Shown in pieces: positions 21,060 to 33,026 of a stretch of DNA of 64,000 nucleotides. This stretch comes from Adineta ricciae (Eukaryota > Rotifera > Eurotatoria > Adinetida > Adinetidae). Location of the stretch: NCBI GenBank assembly GCA_905250025.1, contig CAJNOJ010000229.1:104146-168145 (forward strand), written 5' to 3'. Under the pieces are notes generated by a model. That model worked only from the letters and a program-made list of their open reading frames with translations, was not told the origin of the DNA and did not search any database. Positions within the stretch are counted from its first letter, which is position 1, and each line of letters begins with the position of its first letter. The position numbers and the translations under genes were made by a program.

Positions 21060-23135
21060 ACACATCTGAATAACAGCAATACACTTGTGATGTATTGTTG
21101 TGTGTTACCATGGAAAAGACATCTTTGTTTGAGCATCAACTATTTACTCTAAATAAATGTTGGTAACAACTATTCGTTTGTGATGTAATATCGTGTGATA
21201 TCATGGGAAAATATTTTTGTTTAACCATCAGCTGTTTACTCTAAATAAATGTTGGTAACAACTATTCGCTTGTGATGTAATATCGTGTGATATCATGGAA
21301 AAAACATCTTTGTTTAACCATCAGCTGTTTACTCTTAACAAATCTTCCTAACAAGTATTCATTTGTAACGTGTTCTCGTAAGATATCATCGAAGGGATAT
21401 CGTTCCTTTGGCATCAGCTGTATACTCCGAACAAGTCCTCCTAATATTTGTTCACTTGTGACATGCTGTCGTAAGATGCCATGGAAAATATCTTTTTGTT
21501 TTGACATGAGCTGTATACACCAAATAAATTTTTATAGTAATTAGTCACTGACGACGTGTTGTCGTATGGTATCATGGAAGAGAAATCTTTGTTTTGGCAG
21601 CAACTGAATATTCCAAAGAAATCTTATTAACAACTATTCATCTATGATATGTCGTCGTATGATATCATGTAAAAGATATTTTCGCTTTGACATCAACTGT
21701 ATGCACGAAACAATTTTTTATAGTAATTGATCATTGATTACGTGCTGTCGTATGACATCGTGTAAAAGCTATCTTTTTCTTTGACATCAATTGTATATTC
21801 CAAACAAATCTTAGTAACATCTATTCATTTGTCATATCTTCTTGCGTCATGGAATTTAACATTAGCCCCTTTTTAACAAGTATAACATACTTTAACGTAA
21901 TTTTGATCGGCGACATACAGGTAGCATATTATCATTGATTTGTAACTGAGACTGAAATATCTCCTTGCATGTGAAGAAAATATTTAATAGATATATTGCT
22001 GGCGTATATTCAATCGCCGTGTGTTTGTAAGAGATGTCATCTGTAGAAAATTTTTGTGCGAGTTGGACTATCTACTAGTCCGGAACCATGCTAAACGTTA
22101 TTCATTTCTCACGCGTGATGTAGGCGTGTTTGAAAAGATCAGTCTTTCTTCTAAGGTGAACAATATATATGATACGAACAATTGGCTTAACACTAACATA
22201 TCACATAAAACAAGAGTTAATGTCCATGATTTGTTGATGTAGCAAAAGGAAGGTTCTATTTGAATACAATCTTAGTGAAATCTGTTCGTCTGTGATATGT
22301 TGCCACAAGATATTGTGGAAAAGAAATCTTTGTTTTGACGTCAACTGTTTACTCCAAGCAAATCTTAGTAACAACTATTCGTCTGTGATGTGTTCTCGTG
22401 TAATATTATAGAAAAGATATTCTTGCTTTGACGTCAGCTGTTTACTCGAAACAAATCTTAGTAACAACTATTCGTCTGTGATGTGTTCTCGTGTAATATT
22501 ATAGAAAAGATATTCTTGCTTTGACGTCAGCTGTTCATTCGAAACAAATTTTGTTAATTATTATTCACTTGTGATGTGTCCTGGTGTGATATCATGGAAT
22601 ATAAATCTTTGTTTAAGCATCAACTGTTTACTCCAAGCAAATCATGGTAACAACTATTCACCTGTGATATGCTGTCCCAAGATATCACGGGAAAGACTTT
22701 TTTGTTTTCACATGAACTTTATACGCCAAACAAACTTTTTTAATAGCTGTTCACTTGTGATATGTTGTCGTAACATACCATAGAGAAGATATTTTTGTTT
22801 TGACCTGAACTTTATACTCCAAACAAATCTTCTTAATAACTGTTCACTTGTGATGTATCGTCGTATGACATCATGGTAAAGAAATCTTTGCTTTACCGTC
22901 AGCTCTATACTCTAAACAAATCTTACTACTTACTATTCACTGATGATGTGATGACGTCAGATACCATAAAGAAGAAATTTTTGTCTTAAGATGAGCTGTA
23001 CGCTTGAAATAAATCTTCCTAATAACTATTCACTTATGGTGTGTTGTTGTATGACATTATGGAAACGAAACCTTTGTTTTTTACATCAGCACTATATTTT
23101 AAATAGGTCTTGTTAACAACTATTCGCTGGTGATG
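21060..23135. repeat. Satellite-like array, period about 93 bp
   Basis: About 18-20 diverged units share TGTTTACTC-AAACAAATCTT-GTAACAACTATTC-CTTGTGATGTG-TCGTATGATATCATGGAAAAG-ATCTTTGTTTTGACATCA. Examples of the TTTACTC landmark are near 21232, 21325, 21418, 22343, 22437, 22531 and 22624, giving spacing of 93-94. The array is interrupted by unrelated DNA at about 21850-22255. Because the period is 31 codons, open frames on both strands become periodic. Confidence 0.85.
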
Positions 23136-26100
23136 CATTCTCATGCAGCTTCACGAATTAAAAGCCTTTACCAGAACATCGAGAGGAAAGACGAGAGGAT
23201 GCTTTCTGTAAGTGGTTCAGTTTTTACGAAATGATTGTATAGGTTATAAAGGAAATATTGTGTTGCAGGATGAGTGATACACTAGAAAACATAGGTTGGA
23301 GTTGAATTCAGTTGAGATATGTGTCAAAGGTGGAAAAGTTCTGATAAAGTTTCAGAGCAATGAATTGATATATTTGACATGAATGTTATTAGCAGTTCAC
23401 TGATAATGTAGGAAAATGGCATCTTCTGAATAAAGTAATATTTACTAACAATAGCGATATATTGAAATGATCATTTTCGGGATAGCATGGAACCTATGGA
23501 GCAAGTGATGGAAAAGAAAAATACCACTCCTGAAGATATAAATGGACTTAAAGAGACTTTGATAAGAATTGTTCATCATATGTATGGTGTCTTTAAGATG
23601 ATTAGTGACGGCAATCCTATTGTAAGAGAGACTGAATACTTTTGAATAAGCGTCTATTCCAGCTCATTCGACCGTGCTGTGATAATAAAGGATGGTATTT
23701 CTTGTGAAAGCTTATTAGAAGATGTTGAAGGTAACGGAGTGAAGTCAAACATGGCGGTATTCTCCTATGTTGCGTTCGCCAGTCAACTTTATATAATGTT
23801 TCTTTACACGAAGCACCTGCGATGCTTGAACTCAGCATCTTGTTTTCTCACTGTTCACGTCTGACGCAAAGTTTGCGAACTCGATCAGTTACGGTGTTCT
23901 TGATCCAAGTTTCAACTATTTGTAAATGAATTTCTTTTGAAATAATTTATTAATAAAATCATCTTTAATGAATCTGATAGTTGGAAATATTTATTTTAAA
24001 GATAGAGAGACTTTGAACGATATCATTACTTGTATTTTATCGATCAGCTAACCAATTCTCGTTTTTCTTTGGAATTCATTATTTTCTGTCGCTAACAAAG
24101 TGAAAATTCTTTTTTAAATAAATGAAATGTGAGTTTCAATATTTCTTATTGGAGATGTGTATTTTTTTCGCACGAAGAAGAGCTGAATTATGAAAAACTT
24201 CCTAAATGTATTTTTGAATATAATTCCAGCGTTTCACACCATACTTCGACTCTGTTCATAGATTTCATGAAGTAAATTTGACTTCATTCTTCAAAAGCGG
24301 CCTTTGCACAATGAAGCTACTTAACTAGAATGGTATGCTACACAAATAGCAAATGTTTTGCACTGCATTGTCGGTGAGATTATCTGAAGTACTTTCAATG
24401 TTGGACTAATGTCAGTGAACAATCTAGCATGAGTCAATCGTGATCGATGCATGTCTCAATTGTACGATCGTAAATGCTACTTGTGTACGTAGTGAATAAT
24501 TAGACGACGGCTAAGTTCGAAGCTCTTGTTAATATTAGTTTGACCAAATAAGTTTCAGTATATATCGTGCTTGAGAAATACTTTGTATTTGGCCAGTACA
24601 GAGTTCATTCGATATTCTTTCACGCTCTGGAATAAGCTAGAGCATGCAGCGTCTGTCGACGTATGGTTTGGAGTCCATTTTCTTCGTCATGTACCATCAT
24701 CATTCTCGACCGGATATTCGAGAATAACACATTTCTAGCAATTCGACATCGGTATGGAAATCATTAGCTTTATGTGACATTTAGCTAGCTCTGCCAAACA
24801 GCCGATTCGAAGTCGGAACAGTATCATTAGCACACCCATGAAAGATACACGTAGAAAATAGAGTTTCAAGAAACATCTTGCCTGAGATAATGAACTTGCT
24901 GTTGATGAACTAGTTGCTTTGATTTGATGTGTTATAGCGTTTTCCGAGAAATTGGGAAATTCTAACTTAAGCCTATAATACCCAATATGAAAGTGCACAA
25001 CAGCCGAAATGGTCCTAATGCTCATTAGGGACATTCCATAATGGGGCATAACAGGCGTAAACGGCATCGATACGCACCCTCACTGAGAGAGATCCCTTCA
25101 GTAGACAGAATCACATCTTTTCAGTGGCTCATACCCCAATTATGCCGCATTATGTCCATTATGCTCTATATGAGAATTAGAGCTGCTCAGACTGTTCAGT
25201 TTGGCCGATCAGTAGATTCAATCTCCGGGAAATCAGTTCGTACCCAAAACATATAGAATTTCCCGGTAAACGCTATAACACATCATATGATCTTGGTCGG
25301 CTTTTCAAATACTATTGCAGCCAATTTCACAAACTGACACTAACTCTTTCAGTAATAATTTGTATACGTTTCATGTACTTGGTTTAAATTATCCTCACTG
25401 TCAAGTTTTCCGGATGAAATTTGCTGATGAAAATAGTCTTTTGTCATACAACTGAATATCAATTTAAGTGAAATTTTGAATCTGACTTCGTGAGAACAAG
25501 GGCGAGGGCGGGTGTGAGTGTGATGGTGAGTGTATGATTCTGTTAAGAAATTCGCAAATTGGCAGAAATTCAGTTCCAACATATATGACATCGCAATTAG
25601 AGAAGATGCCGAAGTCGATTCCGAGACTCGAGCAGATTCCACAAGGTACAGTACTAAAGAATAGGATGTAGTTTCGTAGAAAAATTAAAGAAAATCATAT
25701 GCCACTCTATTGCATACATCTTAAAAACAAATTTCGCTTCGTGTCAACTAATAAGGATAATTGATAATAATATTGAATCAATTGAACTTGCTTTTCATGG
25801 TCATATTTTGTAATCGATTGAGCACCTTTTGGATTACTCAAGCTTTTGCGAGCTTTTCGTCAAATTCCAGAACTGTTGTGAATCAAACCATCGTGAACGT
25901 CTTTTACTTATGCTCACAGTGACCATTCATGCAAAAGAAAAGAAAAAAAAGTTGCCAGAAAAATAAACTTATTGGGGTAGTATTATTTCTTGAACGACTT
26001 CATGTGGTCGTCTGTTTACTTTTGTTGAAGATTTGTTTCTTTTAAATCTGTTATTGCCACCCTTCTATTTTTCGGGTAAGATATTTTTGATAAATTAATG

Positions 26101-27133
26101 GAAGAATGATCATAACGAAGCAGTTGGACTGGCAGATCAGACATCGAAAATTACACAAGTAAGCACTTTTTGTACAAGAAAGAGCAGAGCAAACCATCAA
26201 ACAGCCGCTTTGTCTACTTATTCATTTTAAACAACCTAGTGTCACTCTACTATATAAATACCGTTTCTTCCAAATGATAATTTGCTTCATCTGGCTCCAC
26301 AATTATAAAACAATGACGTACATAGAAGAAAAGATAACTATATCTTTTGTGTTTGAAAAGAAAGAAGCAGACGTGTTTATAATGACACAGATGGGATCAT
26401 ATTTTTACTTCGTCAATAGAACCTTTTGTGAGTGTTACAGAAGGCTCGAAATAGGACGCCATTAGTTCTGAGCGATGGCATAATGTATTATTGCCTACAT
26501 TTATATAAAACGTTGCTTAACTAGTTTATACCAGAGATAATATTTTTTACAAATAGATTGTTATGCTTAATTTGACTATAGTATAATCATCAGTCATAAT
26601 TGCGTTCATATTTGTAGTCAGTCAAAATCATTCCGATAACAACAGTTCTGTTTGTAGCATAGCTTAGATCGAAAACCTTTCTACTTCATCTACAATGATT
26701 GTATTATAATTACACAACCAGTTATTCGTAGCGACGATGTTATTCTGTCCACTTTCTTTGGTTTTCTCCTTATACTGTCTGTATCTTTCTCTTATACATT
26801 TGCTCTCTTTTTTCCTTCCGTGAATAAGTCATTAGACGTTTTTGTGTGTAAAAGATGCTATTCTAGTGTAGGGTAGATAAGGGAAAGCGCAGTGTCACCA
26901 GTGCCAACACTTCTTTCATAAAAATCGCCAGAATCGTACCTTCTATATGAAAACCTTTAAGGTTTCATCTACAAATTCTATTCAACGTACGACAAATTGA
27001 GAGAAAGCAAGTACGAAGCGAAAAGGATGTCCTATAGCATATCTTCTACGTGGAACTTTTTCTCTGTCGAATCAATTGCAGATAAATATTGGTTCCTTAT
27101 ATTTTAATTTTTTTTAAGATAAAACAAGATCTA
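23136..27133. other. Gene-poor DNA before the ADA-like gene
   Basis: No firm gene. Two short plus-strand frames, 23487-23645 (starts MEPMEQVMEKKNTTPEDING) and about 23680-23864, have a coding-like composition but no recognised domain. An imperfect inverted repeat spans 24921-25287. A GT-rich patch lies near 25490-25535. T-rich sequence ending TTTTAAG just before 27120 could be a 5' UTR splice acceptor for the ADA-like gene. Confidence 0.4.
24921..25287. repeat. Imperfect inverted repeat
   Basis: TGATGTGTTATAGCGTTTTC at about 24925-24945 is matched by the reverse complement at about 25262-25287, followed by GAAATT/GGGAAATTCTA on both arms. Inside, AACAGCC...CATAATGGGGCATAA at about 24998-25052 is roughly mirrored by 25125-25200. 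Identity falls away between the matched patches. It may be an old foldback element; no coding content is seen. Confidence 0.5.
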
Positions 27134-30100
27134 ATGGCAGATTCACCAAATTCGAAACGACAGCGTATCGGTAGACTAATCTCTTCGCATTATATTGAAA
27201 ACTTTTCAGAAACTAACATTTTAGTCTCCACGGAAGATGAGCGTACAGCTTCACAACTAATACATTGTCTTGAAGAGCAGGACGAGTTATATGAATTGCA
27301 TACGCATCTGTTAGGTATGGGCAATGCTTCCTTCTGGATCCACAGCATCTTAACAGATCAAGCCAAACTACCTCCCCAAACTGACTTTTTAAGTAACGAC
27401 CGAATAAGAAAACATTTGGGACCATTAGTGTGGAATAAGCAAGTACACAAATTTATTGATCAATCGGAAACAAAACAATTCTTTGACGAACTCTGCACTG
27501 GAGAAAAGTTAAATGATGTCTTCAGTTCATACCGCTATAAAATGTTTAAACATTTGCAATCCGAAGATTTCTTCAAAAATCTAAAGCGTCACGACCTGAC
27601 GTTTAAAGACCATTTTTCCTATGATATAATTTTTTCAATAGAAAAGCTCTGTTATGCGCTCGAATTAAGTCCAACACAATCAAAAGATACAATTCAGGCA
27701 ATGATTGAAGAAAAATTAGGAGTGTACACAAGAAACGATTGGCAAGAGCGTAAATTCTTTAAATACTGGATTATATTTAATGCACGAGATCAGACATTTG
27801 AAGTGGTTTACGGTATGAGAGCAGAAGATCTCCGACTGCTTATTGGTGGGGCAAAACCAATTAATCAATTAACTGACCCTGCACAACGCGATGCACGTGC
27901 ACATATTATAAATGCATTTTCAATGATGAATGCAGATGGTAGTGAGCCACGTTCAATAGATTTCCATTCATTTCGCGGTTCATTCACGCCACAATTTTAT
28001 CCACGACGATTTGCTTTGAAAGATTCAATATATTCCCAAAGACTCGACTTTTTAGCGCTTCTGTTACGCAATGCTCTTCACCGGTTCTCAACATGTTTAC
28101 CGCCAATTAAATATTGCGAATTTTCTGTTGGCTGCGGTGATTTAAGTCGCGCATGGGTGCTTGACGTTTTATCTACATTTTGCAAAAGCAAATCCCTTGC
28201 AGGCACATTTAAAACATTAGTGAATAATGGCTGTTTTCCTTGGCTTAAAACATATTGTGTTAATCAAGATATCGACTATCGGTTTTTGGCAGGATTCAAT
28301 CGCACAATATCTAAAGTCAGTAAAGGCTATTCCACAGATGACGCACTTACGTTTTTATTGGAACTTCCACACTGTGCGATACATCGCATGCTCCGAGAAT
28401 TTTACAACAGCGATAATAGACGACCTACTACATTGTTCACTGAACATGTGCAGCAACTCGAACGATTAAAGAAGAAAGCATATGAAGATCGAAACTTTTT
28501 TTATTGGGTAGTAGGATTTGATCTATTTGGTGACGAATTGGGATATCCTTATTGTCCTTTTGTCGCATATGAGTTTTTAGATTTTTTTCAAGAGGCGAGG
28601 AAACATAATGCTAACTTCGGTGTACGTATTCATTGCGCTGAAAACGTACCATTTATTCGTCCAGAGTTACCTGGATACCGTCTCTTTGTTGCACATATGT
28701 ATATCGTCTATCGCTGTCTCGATTTTCTGAAACAAAAGTTAGGGCATAGTATTCGAGTAGGTCACGGTATCGCTTTTGATATACTACTTTCTATTAAGAA
28801 CTATACATATCGAAAATCTAGTGTACTCGTAGCGCAAATGCAAAATGCTCGAAGATTGCTATCATCGATTCCATTTGAAGTAAACATAACTAGTAACTTT
28901 TATCTTCTCGGCGATGCTATTAGAAATACGACAAATTCGAAGCCCCTCCACGTCTTGAAACAATTCGATATTCCAATCGTTTTATCAACAGACGACGATG
29001 GAATATGGCCCATTGATCGGTGTCCTCTTGGACACCAAGGTCATCATTCCCTAGCTGCTGAGTATTGTCGTGCCATTACAACTAGTTTTATTACTGAAGA
29101 AAACCAATTAAAAATCATGACGCAGGGAGCTAAAAGGTTCTGCTTTAAAGACAAAAAAGAATTGGCTCAATCTGTAGCTAAATATTCTCAAAATAACGAA
29201 AATAAGTCTTTTCCTACAGAGGTCGTCTTACATCCCGATGTTTTCCGTACACTTCTTCCGAGAGCACAAAATAAAAAGGGGCAAATTTTATCTAATTGCA
29301 AATGTATCAAATATTACGAGAATATTTATGGCACGGAAACAGTTGACAGCAACAAGTATAATCGGAATGGTTGGAAAGAACACTGTGGGCTTATTGCTCC
29401 CGTAGCTGTAGCCTGCTTCTATCTGACGCGTTTACTACCTTTTAAGCAGTTTAAGAAAGAATGTGACGTTTTATTTAAGGACCGTTGTAATGTCGAAGAA
29501 ATATTTAAGGTGTGTGAATATGTGTATTCATACTTAATGAGTGATGCACCTGGTCAAGCTGTACGAATGCAAGTGCAGGTGAATAACAGGGATTATTTAT
29601 TCTTTTCTGAACACTCAAATAATTTTAAAGAGTCACCTGATTTTTTTTTAAATATTATAGAGAAATTTCTCACAAGCTGCACTGAAAAGGCGGTAGTGTT
29701 CGGATTTCTTCCATGTATTCATTTGAGTAATCCACAAATAAGGTTAAATGTAGAAAATATAGATAAAAAACTTGAGAATAAGAATGTCAAAGTCTGTATT
29801 CATACGAACGGAAACAAAGATACAATTCCACCAGATTACACGAGCGAAAGAATATACATCAATGATAAACCTAGTAGACGCACAGATCCAGATGAAAAGT
29901 TAGTTGAATGTATGATCTACGCTGTTTGTCCTCACAGCAGTGCCGCTACTAGTGCATTGATTTTCCTTGCCAAACACATCAATGACTCTATTGTATTTAG
30001 TCCGCAACATACACTACTGCGCACATTAATTGTTCCTTTTCTACCATTACGATACGGTTATTCGGCCGACGACGATGAGACAAATATAAAAACAGCATTT

Positions 30101-30928
30101 TTAGATAAGTATGCGCTGTCGAGCACGAAGTTGAAAAGTAAAATTGTTGTAAAAAAGAAAAGAATTTGTAAAGTTTTATTTGATTCTTCACTCAATTTTT
30201 TATATTCTGAAGTTAAATATGCTGAACAGATAGACATAAAAGATCTTGCTGAAAAAGTACATGTAGAGGAAGAAACATTCGTTGAAATTCTACGATTGTT
30301 GTGTAAATCGATCGATGAGTTTGATTTATGGCCCAGATCTTTTGTCATAATAGAGAAAACGAGTGACTATGAATCATACCTAAAAATCGTTAACGAAAAC
30401 CGAAACAAAGTTCCAGTTCCCATTATCGAAATCGAAAATAATATGTTGCTTATCTGCAATAGCGCAGATATATACGAAACGAGTTCACCAAAAAGAAAAT
30501 CTGCATATCTGTGGTCTTTAGCTGCATGTTACAATCCTCCACTGAATCCAGGGAGGAGTCCATATGAGTATCCGCTCAAGAAATGGGTAGAATCAATTGT
30601 ACGAATTGAAATAGAAACTCTGAATAAAAAATTCGGACCCCATACTTGGGAGGAGTTTTTATATAAAGTTTTAATGAGCGCTAGAAAGTACGCCTGGTTC
30701 TGGTATACAGTCAACAGTTGGTGTGATGTGATTTGTTATGCGTTTCAGAATGTCACTGATAAAAAGAGACTCGCTGCTTTTAAAAAGTTTTTGAATGAAA
30801 AGAATCGTATTGACAAATTCAAAACATTAGTAAATAATACTGATCGCTACAGATTAGGAAATCGATGGCAGAAAGATATTATAAATAGTCATGAGGCAAA
30901 TAAGTACTTAAGAAAACTACTTGAGTAA
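27134..30928 (+). CDS. Large intronless adenosine/AMP deaminase-like amidohydrolase, H2
   Basis: A 1264-residue protein in one open exon. The N-terminal ~700 residues carry the metal-binding and catalytic motifs of the adenosine deaminase superfamily in order: HTH (56-58, in LHTHLLGMG), HCAE (about 500-503), GHG (about 543) and STDDD (about 618-622). A hydrolytic deaminase on a purine nucleoside or nucleotide is therefore likely; the substrate is unknown. Normal adenosine deaminases are about 350 residues, so this is an unusually long relative. The C-terminal ~550 residues have no recognised domain. The start at 27134 (MADSPNSKRQRIG) is preferred to the in-frame ATG at 27089, which adds a hydrophobic stretch spanning a splice-acceptor-like sequence. 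The absence of introns in 3.8 kb is odd for this genome and could mean retroposition or horizontal transfer. H1 keeps only the 3' end (1917-2428). Confidence 0.85.
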   Translation: MADSPNSKRQRIGRLISSHYIENFSETNILVSTEDERTASQLIHCLEEQDELYELHTHLLGMGNASFWIHSILTDQAKLPPQTDFLSNDRIRKHLGPLVWNKQVHKFIDQSETKQFFDELCTGEKLNDVFSSYRYKMFKHLQSEDFFKNLKRHDLTFKDHFSYDIIFSIEKLCYALELSPTQSKDTIQAMIEEKLGVYTRNDWQERKFFKYWIIFNARDQTFEVVYGMRAEDLRLLIGGAKPINQLTDPAQRDARAHIINAFSMMNADGSEPRSIDFHSFRGSFTPQFYPRRFALKDSIYSQRLDFLALLLRNALHRFSTCLPPIKYCEFSVGCGDLSRAWVLDVLSTFCKSKSLAGTFKTLVNNGCFPWLKTYCVNQDIDYRFLAGFNRTISKVSKGYSTDDALTFLLELPHCAIHRMLREFYNSDNRRPTTLFTEHVQQLERLKKKAYEDRNFFYWVVGFDLFGDELGYPYCPFVAYEFLDFFQEARKHNANFGVRIHCAENVPFIRPELPGYRLFVAHMYIVYRCLDFLKQKLGHSIRVGHGIAFDILLSIKNYTYRKSSVLVAQMQNARRLLSSIPFEVNITSNFYLLGDAIRNTTNSKPLHVLKQFDIPIVLSTDDDGIWPIDRCPLGHQGHHSLAAEYCRAITTSFITEENQLKIMTQGAKRFCFKDKKELAQSVAKYSQNNENKSFPTEVVLHPDVFRTLLPRAQNKKGQILSNCKCIKYYENIYGTETVDSNKYNRNGWKEHCGLIAPVAVACFYLTRLLPFKQFKKECDVLFKDRCNVEEIFKVCEYVYSYLMSDAPGQAVRMQVQVNNRDYLFFSEHSNNFKESPDFFLNIIEKFLTSCTEKAVVFGFLPCIHLSNPQIRLNVENIDKKLENKNVKVCIHTNGNKDTIPPDYTSERIYINDKPSRRTDPDEKLVECMIYAVCPHSSAATSALIFLAKHINDSIVFSPQHTLLRTLIVPFLPLRYGYSADDDETNIKTAFLDKYALSSTKLKSKIVVKKKRICKVLFDSSLNFLYSEVKYAEQIDIKDLAEKVHVEEETFVEILRLLCKSIDEFDLWPRSFVIIEKTSDYESYLKIVNENRNKVPVPIIEIENNMLLICNSADIYETSSPKRKSAYLWSLAACYNPPLNPGRSPYEYPLKKWVESIVRIEIETLNKKFGPHTWEEFLYKVLMSARKYAWFWYTVNSWCDVICYAFQNVTDKKRLAAFKKFLNEKNRIDKFKTLVNNTDRYRLGNRWQKDIINSHEANKYLRKLLE

Positions 30929-31590
30929 AACTGTCTTGAACGTATAAGAACTTTTTTGTGTCACTATTCGTTAGTACTTGTGCGGATTCAATTCTATTGG
31001 TTTTTCTCTTCATTTGCTAAACAAAAGAAACTGTTCAATAGATTCTTTGTAGATCGGAATTTGGAATCAACCTGCTTTATTTGTGTAGTTTCCGTTTGTT
31101 CACCTTCTTCCTTTACTTGCCTATGTATTTGTTTGTTTTTTCTTCTTTAAATACACGGTGTGTTGAATATTTTCTTTACAAATACATTTCTCATTCAGAG
31201 CAGATGGTGAGAATGCATATAAAAGGTATAATATATTGATCACAATACTGAAGGAAATGAAAGATAGATTATGATGCGTGTCTGAAGGTGAGAACAAAGC
31301 TTAGGATGAAGAGGTTGTTATATGTAAATGATATGACGCATTGATTGAAGGTAGAGTCTGAGGCTGAAGATGAATCATATAGGAAGAAGAAATGAATCTT
31401 GGTAGTTCTCTTGCAATAAAGAGACATAATCGAAATTGTCACCTCACATTATGCACGTCGCAAGGGATAGGAGCTGTGAATGGTGAAGGATTAAAGGCAC
31501 TGCTGTCCATCTTTTCAACAGACGACGGTCAATACGGATATTTCTTAAATGCTCACTGTATATTCCACTAGTTTGTAATGAAATAAATAT
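30929..31590. other. 3' flank of the ADA-like gene, H2
   Basis: Allelic to 2429-3064. Non-coding; no gene is seen. Confidence 0.5.
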
Positions 31591-31860
31591 TGAAGAGTTT
31601 AATCCATACCAAAATCGATGATCATGATCGCAAGAGAAAAAGCTGTGAACATAAGTATATCCAGATATATTGTTATTTGTTCAGAAATAGCGTTAATGGT
31701 GAATTAGTTGTTGAAGACACTTCACAATAAAAATTGCCTATTCCTATCTATTAGTAGAACTATTGAACTTTCTAGACGCCTCTTATATGTGCGTTTGAAA
31801 TTTAATATTTGTTATAAGTTAAAGAGAGGCTATCAAGTTCTTCCGGTGAAATAAAATCTC
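31591..31860 (-). pseudogene. GPCR relic, H2 copy
   Basis: The same remnant as 3065-3330, with a few substitutions. It shows the receptor start region and upstream DNA in the orientation of the GPCR at 6704-7745, with an internal deletion and no downstream coding sequence. Sharing by both haplotypes shows the loss is old. Confidence 0.7.
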
Positions 31861-32195
31861 ATTGACCAGACATATATTCCACTAATAATCGTGATACTTT
31901 TCTTCTTTGCAACTACGCAAATAGAACGTTTGATTATATTCGAAATTATCAAAAACTGATCGCCAAATCAATAACAAATTTCTATCCTAACCTCTTTGAA
32001 TAACAATGATCATGACTGATCACCAAAGTTTCAGAAACATTAAAAAACTGTTTTGTTGCATTATACGATGAGTACATTGACATTTGTTTTCTCTCTCTAT
32101 TGCGATGAAAACAATTTCATTTTTTCACTAATGAAAAAATAATCTTCAATTTATATTAGCCTACTATGGGTGTTTTGTCAGATGGCAATATATAG
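31861..32195. other. Upstream region of the WAP gene, H2
   Basis: Allelic to 3331-3671. No gene is seen. Confidence 0.5.
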
Positions 32196-32202
32196 TATAA
32201 AA
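32196..32202 (+). promoter_or_regulatory. TATA box of WAP gene, H2
   Basis: TATAAAA lies 48 bases before the ATG at 32250, the same spacing as in H1. Confidence 0.55.
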
Positions 32203-32249
32203 ACTGAGTGTATTCATATACTGTGATTAAATTTCGAATCAATACGAAA

Positions 32250-32717
32250 ATGACTCGCCTCAATATTGTTTTCATCGTATGTGCTGCAACGATCGTTACA
32301 TTCGCTGCCGGCGCTCCGTCTGAGCCAAATGCAATTACGTGTATGATTTATTGTCCATATGGTTTCCGTGTTAATGCCGATGGACAATCCATGTGTGCGT
32401 GTAAGAAAAGTCCCTGTGATGGAGAAGAAGCTCCACTCAATGGTTACTTTTGTGGGCGTGGTGTTAATCGTCGTCAATGCCCATCAACGCATCAATGTAA
32501 GGTAGCACCAAACGATGCTTACGCTGTCTGCTGTCCTCGTGCTCAACAAACATCTAAACTTAGTATATCACCAGTTAAAAAGGGTTCTTGTCCAGTCCCG
32601 CCATCAGATATGATGGGCATTTGCATTGCACGATGTACCAATGATAGTGATTGCCCTGGTGCTCAAAAATGCTGTGGTGGATGTCCACGTCAATGCACGA
32701 AACCCGTCTTGGCATAA
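32250..32717 (+). CDS. Secreted Cys-rich antistasin/lustrin/WAP-type protein, H2 allele
   Basis: 155 residues, allelic to 3726-4193. Signal peptide MTRLNIVFIVCAATIVTFAA. The Cys pattern of all three modules is unchanged, while several other residues differ (for example DDNDC reads NDSDC). Preserved cysteines with scattered neutral changes suggest both alleles are functional. The role is inferred as an extracellular protease inhibitor, as for H1. Confidence 0.85.
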   Translation: MTRLNIVFIVCAATIVTFAAGAPSEPNAITCMIYCPYGFRVNADGQSMCACKKSPCDGEEAPLNGYFCGRGVNRRQCPSTHQCKVAPNDAYAVCCPRAQQTSKLSISPVKKGSCPVPPSDMMGICIARCTNDSDCPGAQKCCGGCPRQCTKPVLA

Positions 32718-32856
32718 CATGAAATTTATTTAAAAAAATAATAAAAACCTCTGCATAAGATACGATAATATATAAAACTAAGCTGTATTCACCTGTAGTA
32801 TTGCTTAAGTAATTGTGGATAGATGTGTTTCGATAAAAAGTAAAATATTCATAGAT

Positions 32857-32929
32857 CGCTCCTGGATGGACTCGAACCAACAATCCTCCGGTTAGGAACC
32901 GGTTGCGTTAACCATTGCGCCACAAGAGC
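32857..32929 (-). tRNA. tRNA-Arg (anticodon CCU), H2
   Basis: The sequence and fold are identical to the copies at 4335-4407 and 34825-34897. It sits between the WAP gene and the decayed ART gene, as in H1. This is the H2 allele. Confidence 0.9.
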
Positions 32930-33026
32930 AGATAAAGAACAGCGCGAAAATAATTTTATTTTTGCTACAGTCACTGAATAAAATCAGAGTATGTGAAGAC
33001 GATTGTAATGCAAATGAAAGATAAAC

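Noticed and set aside
21060-23135. CRISPR-like array
   Set aside because: Units are diverged along their whole length with no conserved-repeat/unique-spacer alternation, and the genome is eukaryotic.
24735-25067. 110-codon minus-strand frame
   Set aside because: It overlaps the inverted repeat and has no domain.
27089-27133. Upstream in-frame ATG of the ADA-like gene
   Set aside because: It would add a hydrophobic stretch encoded by T-rich DNA with a splice-acceptor-like end; MADSPNSKRQRIG is the better start.
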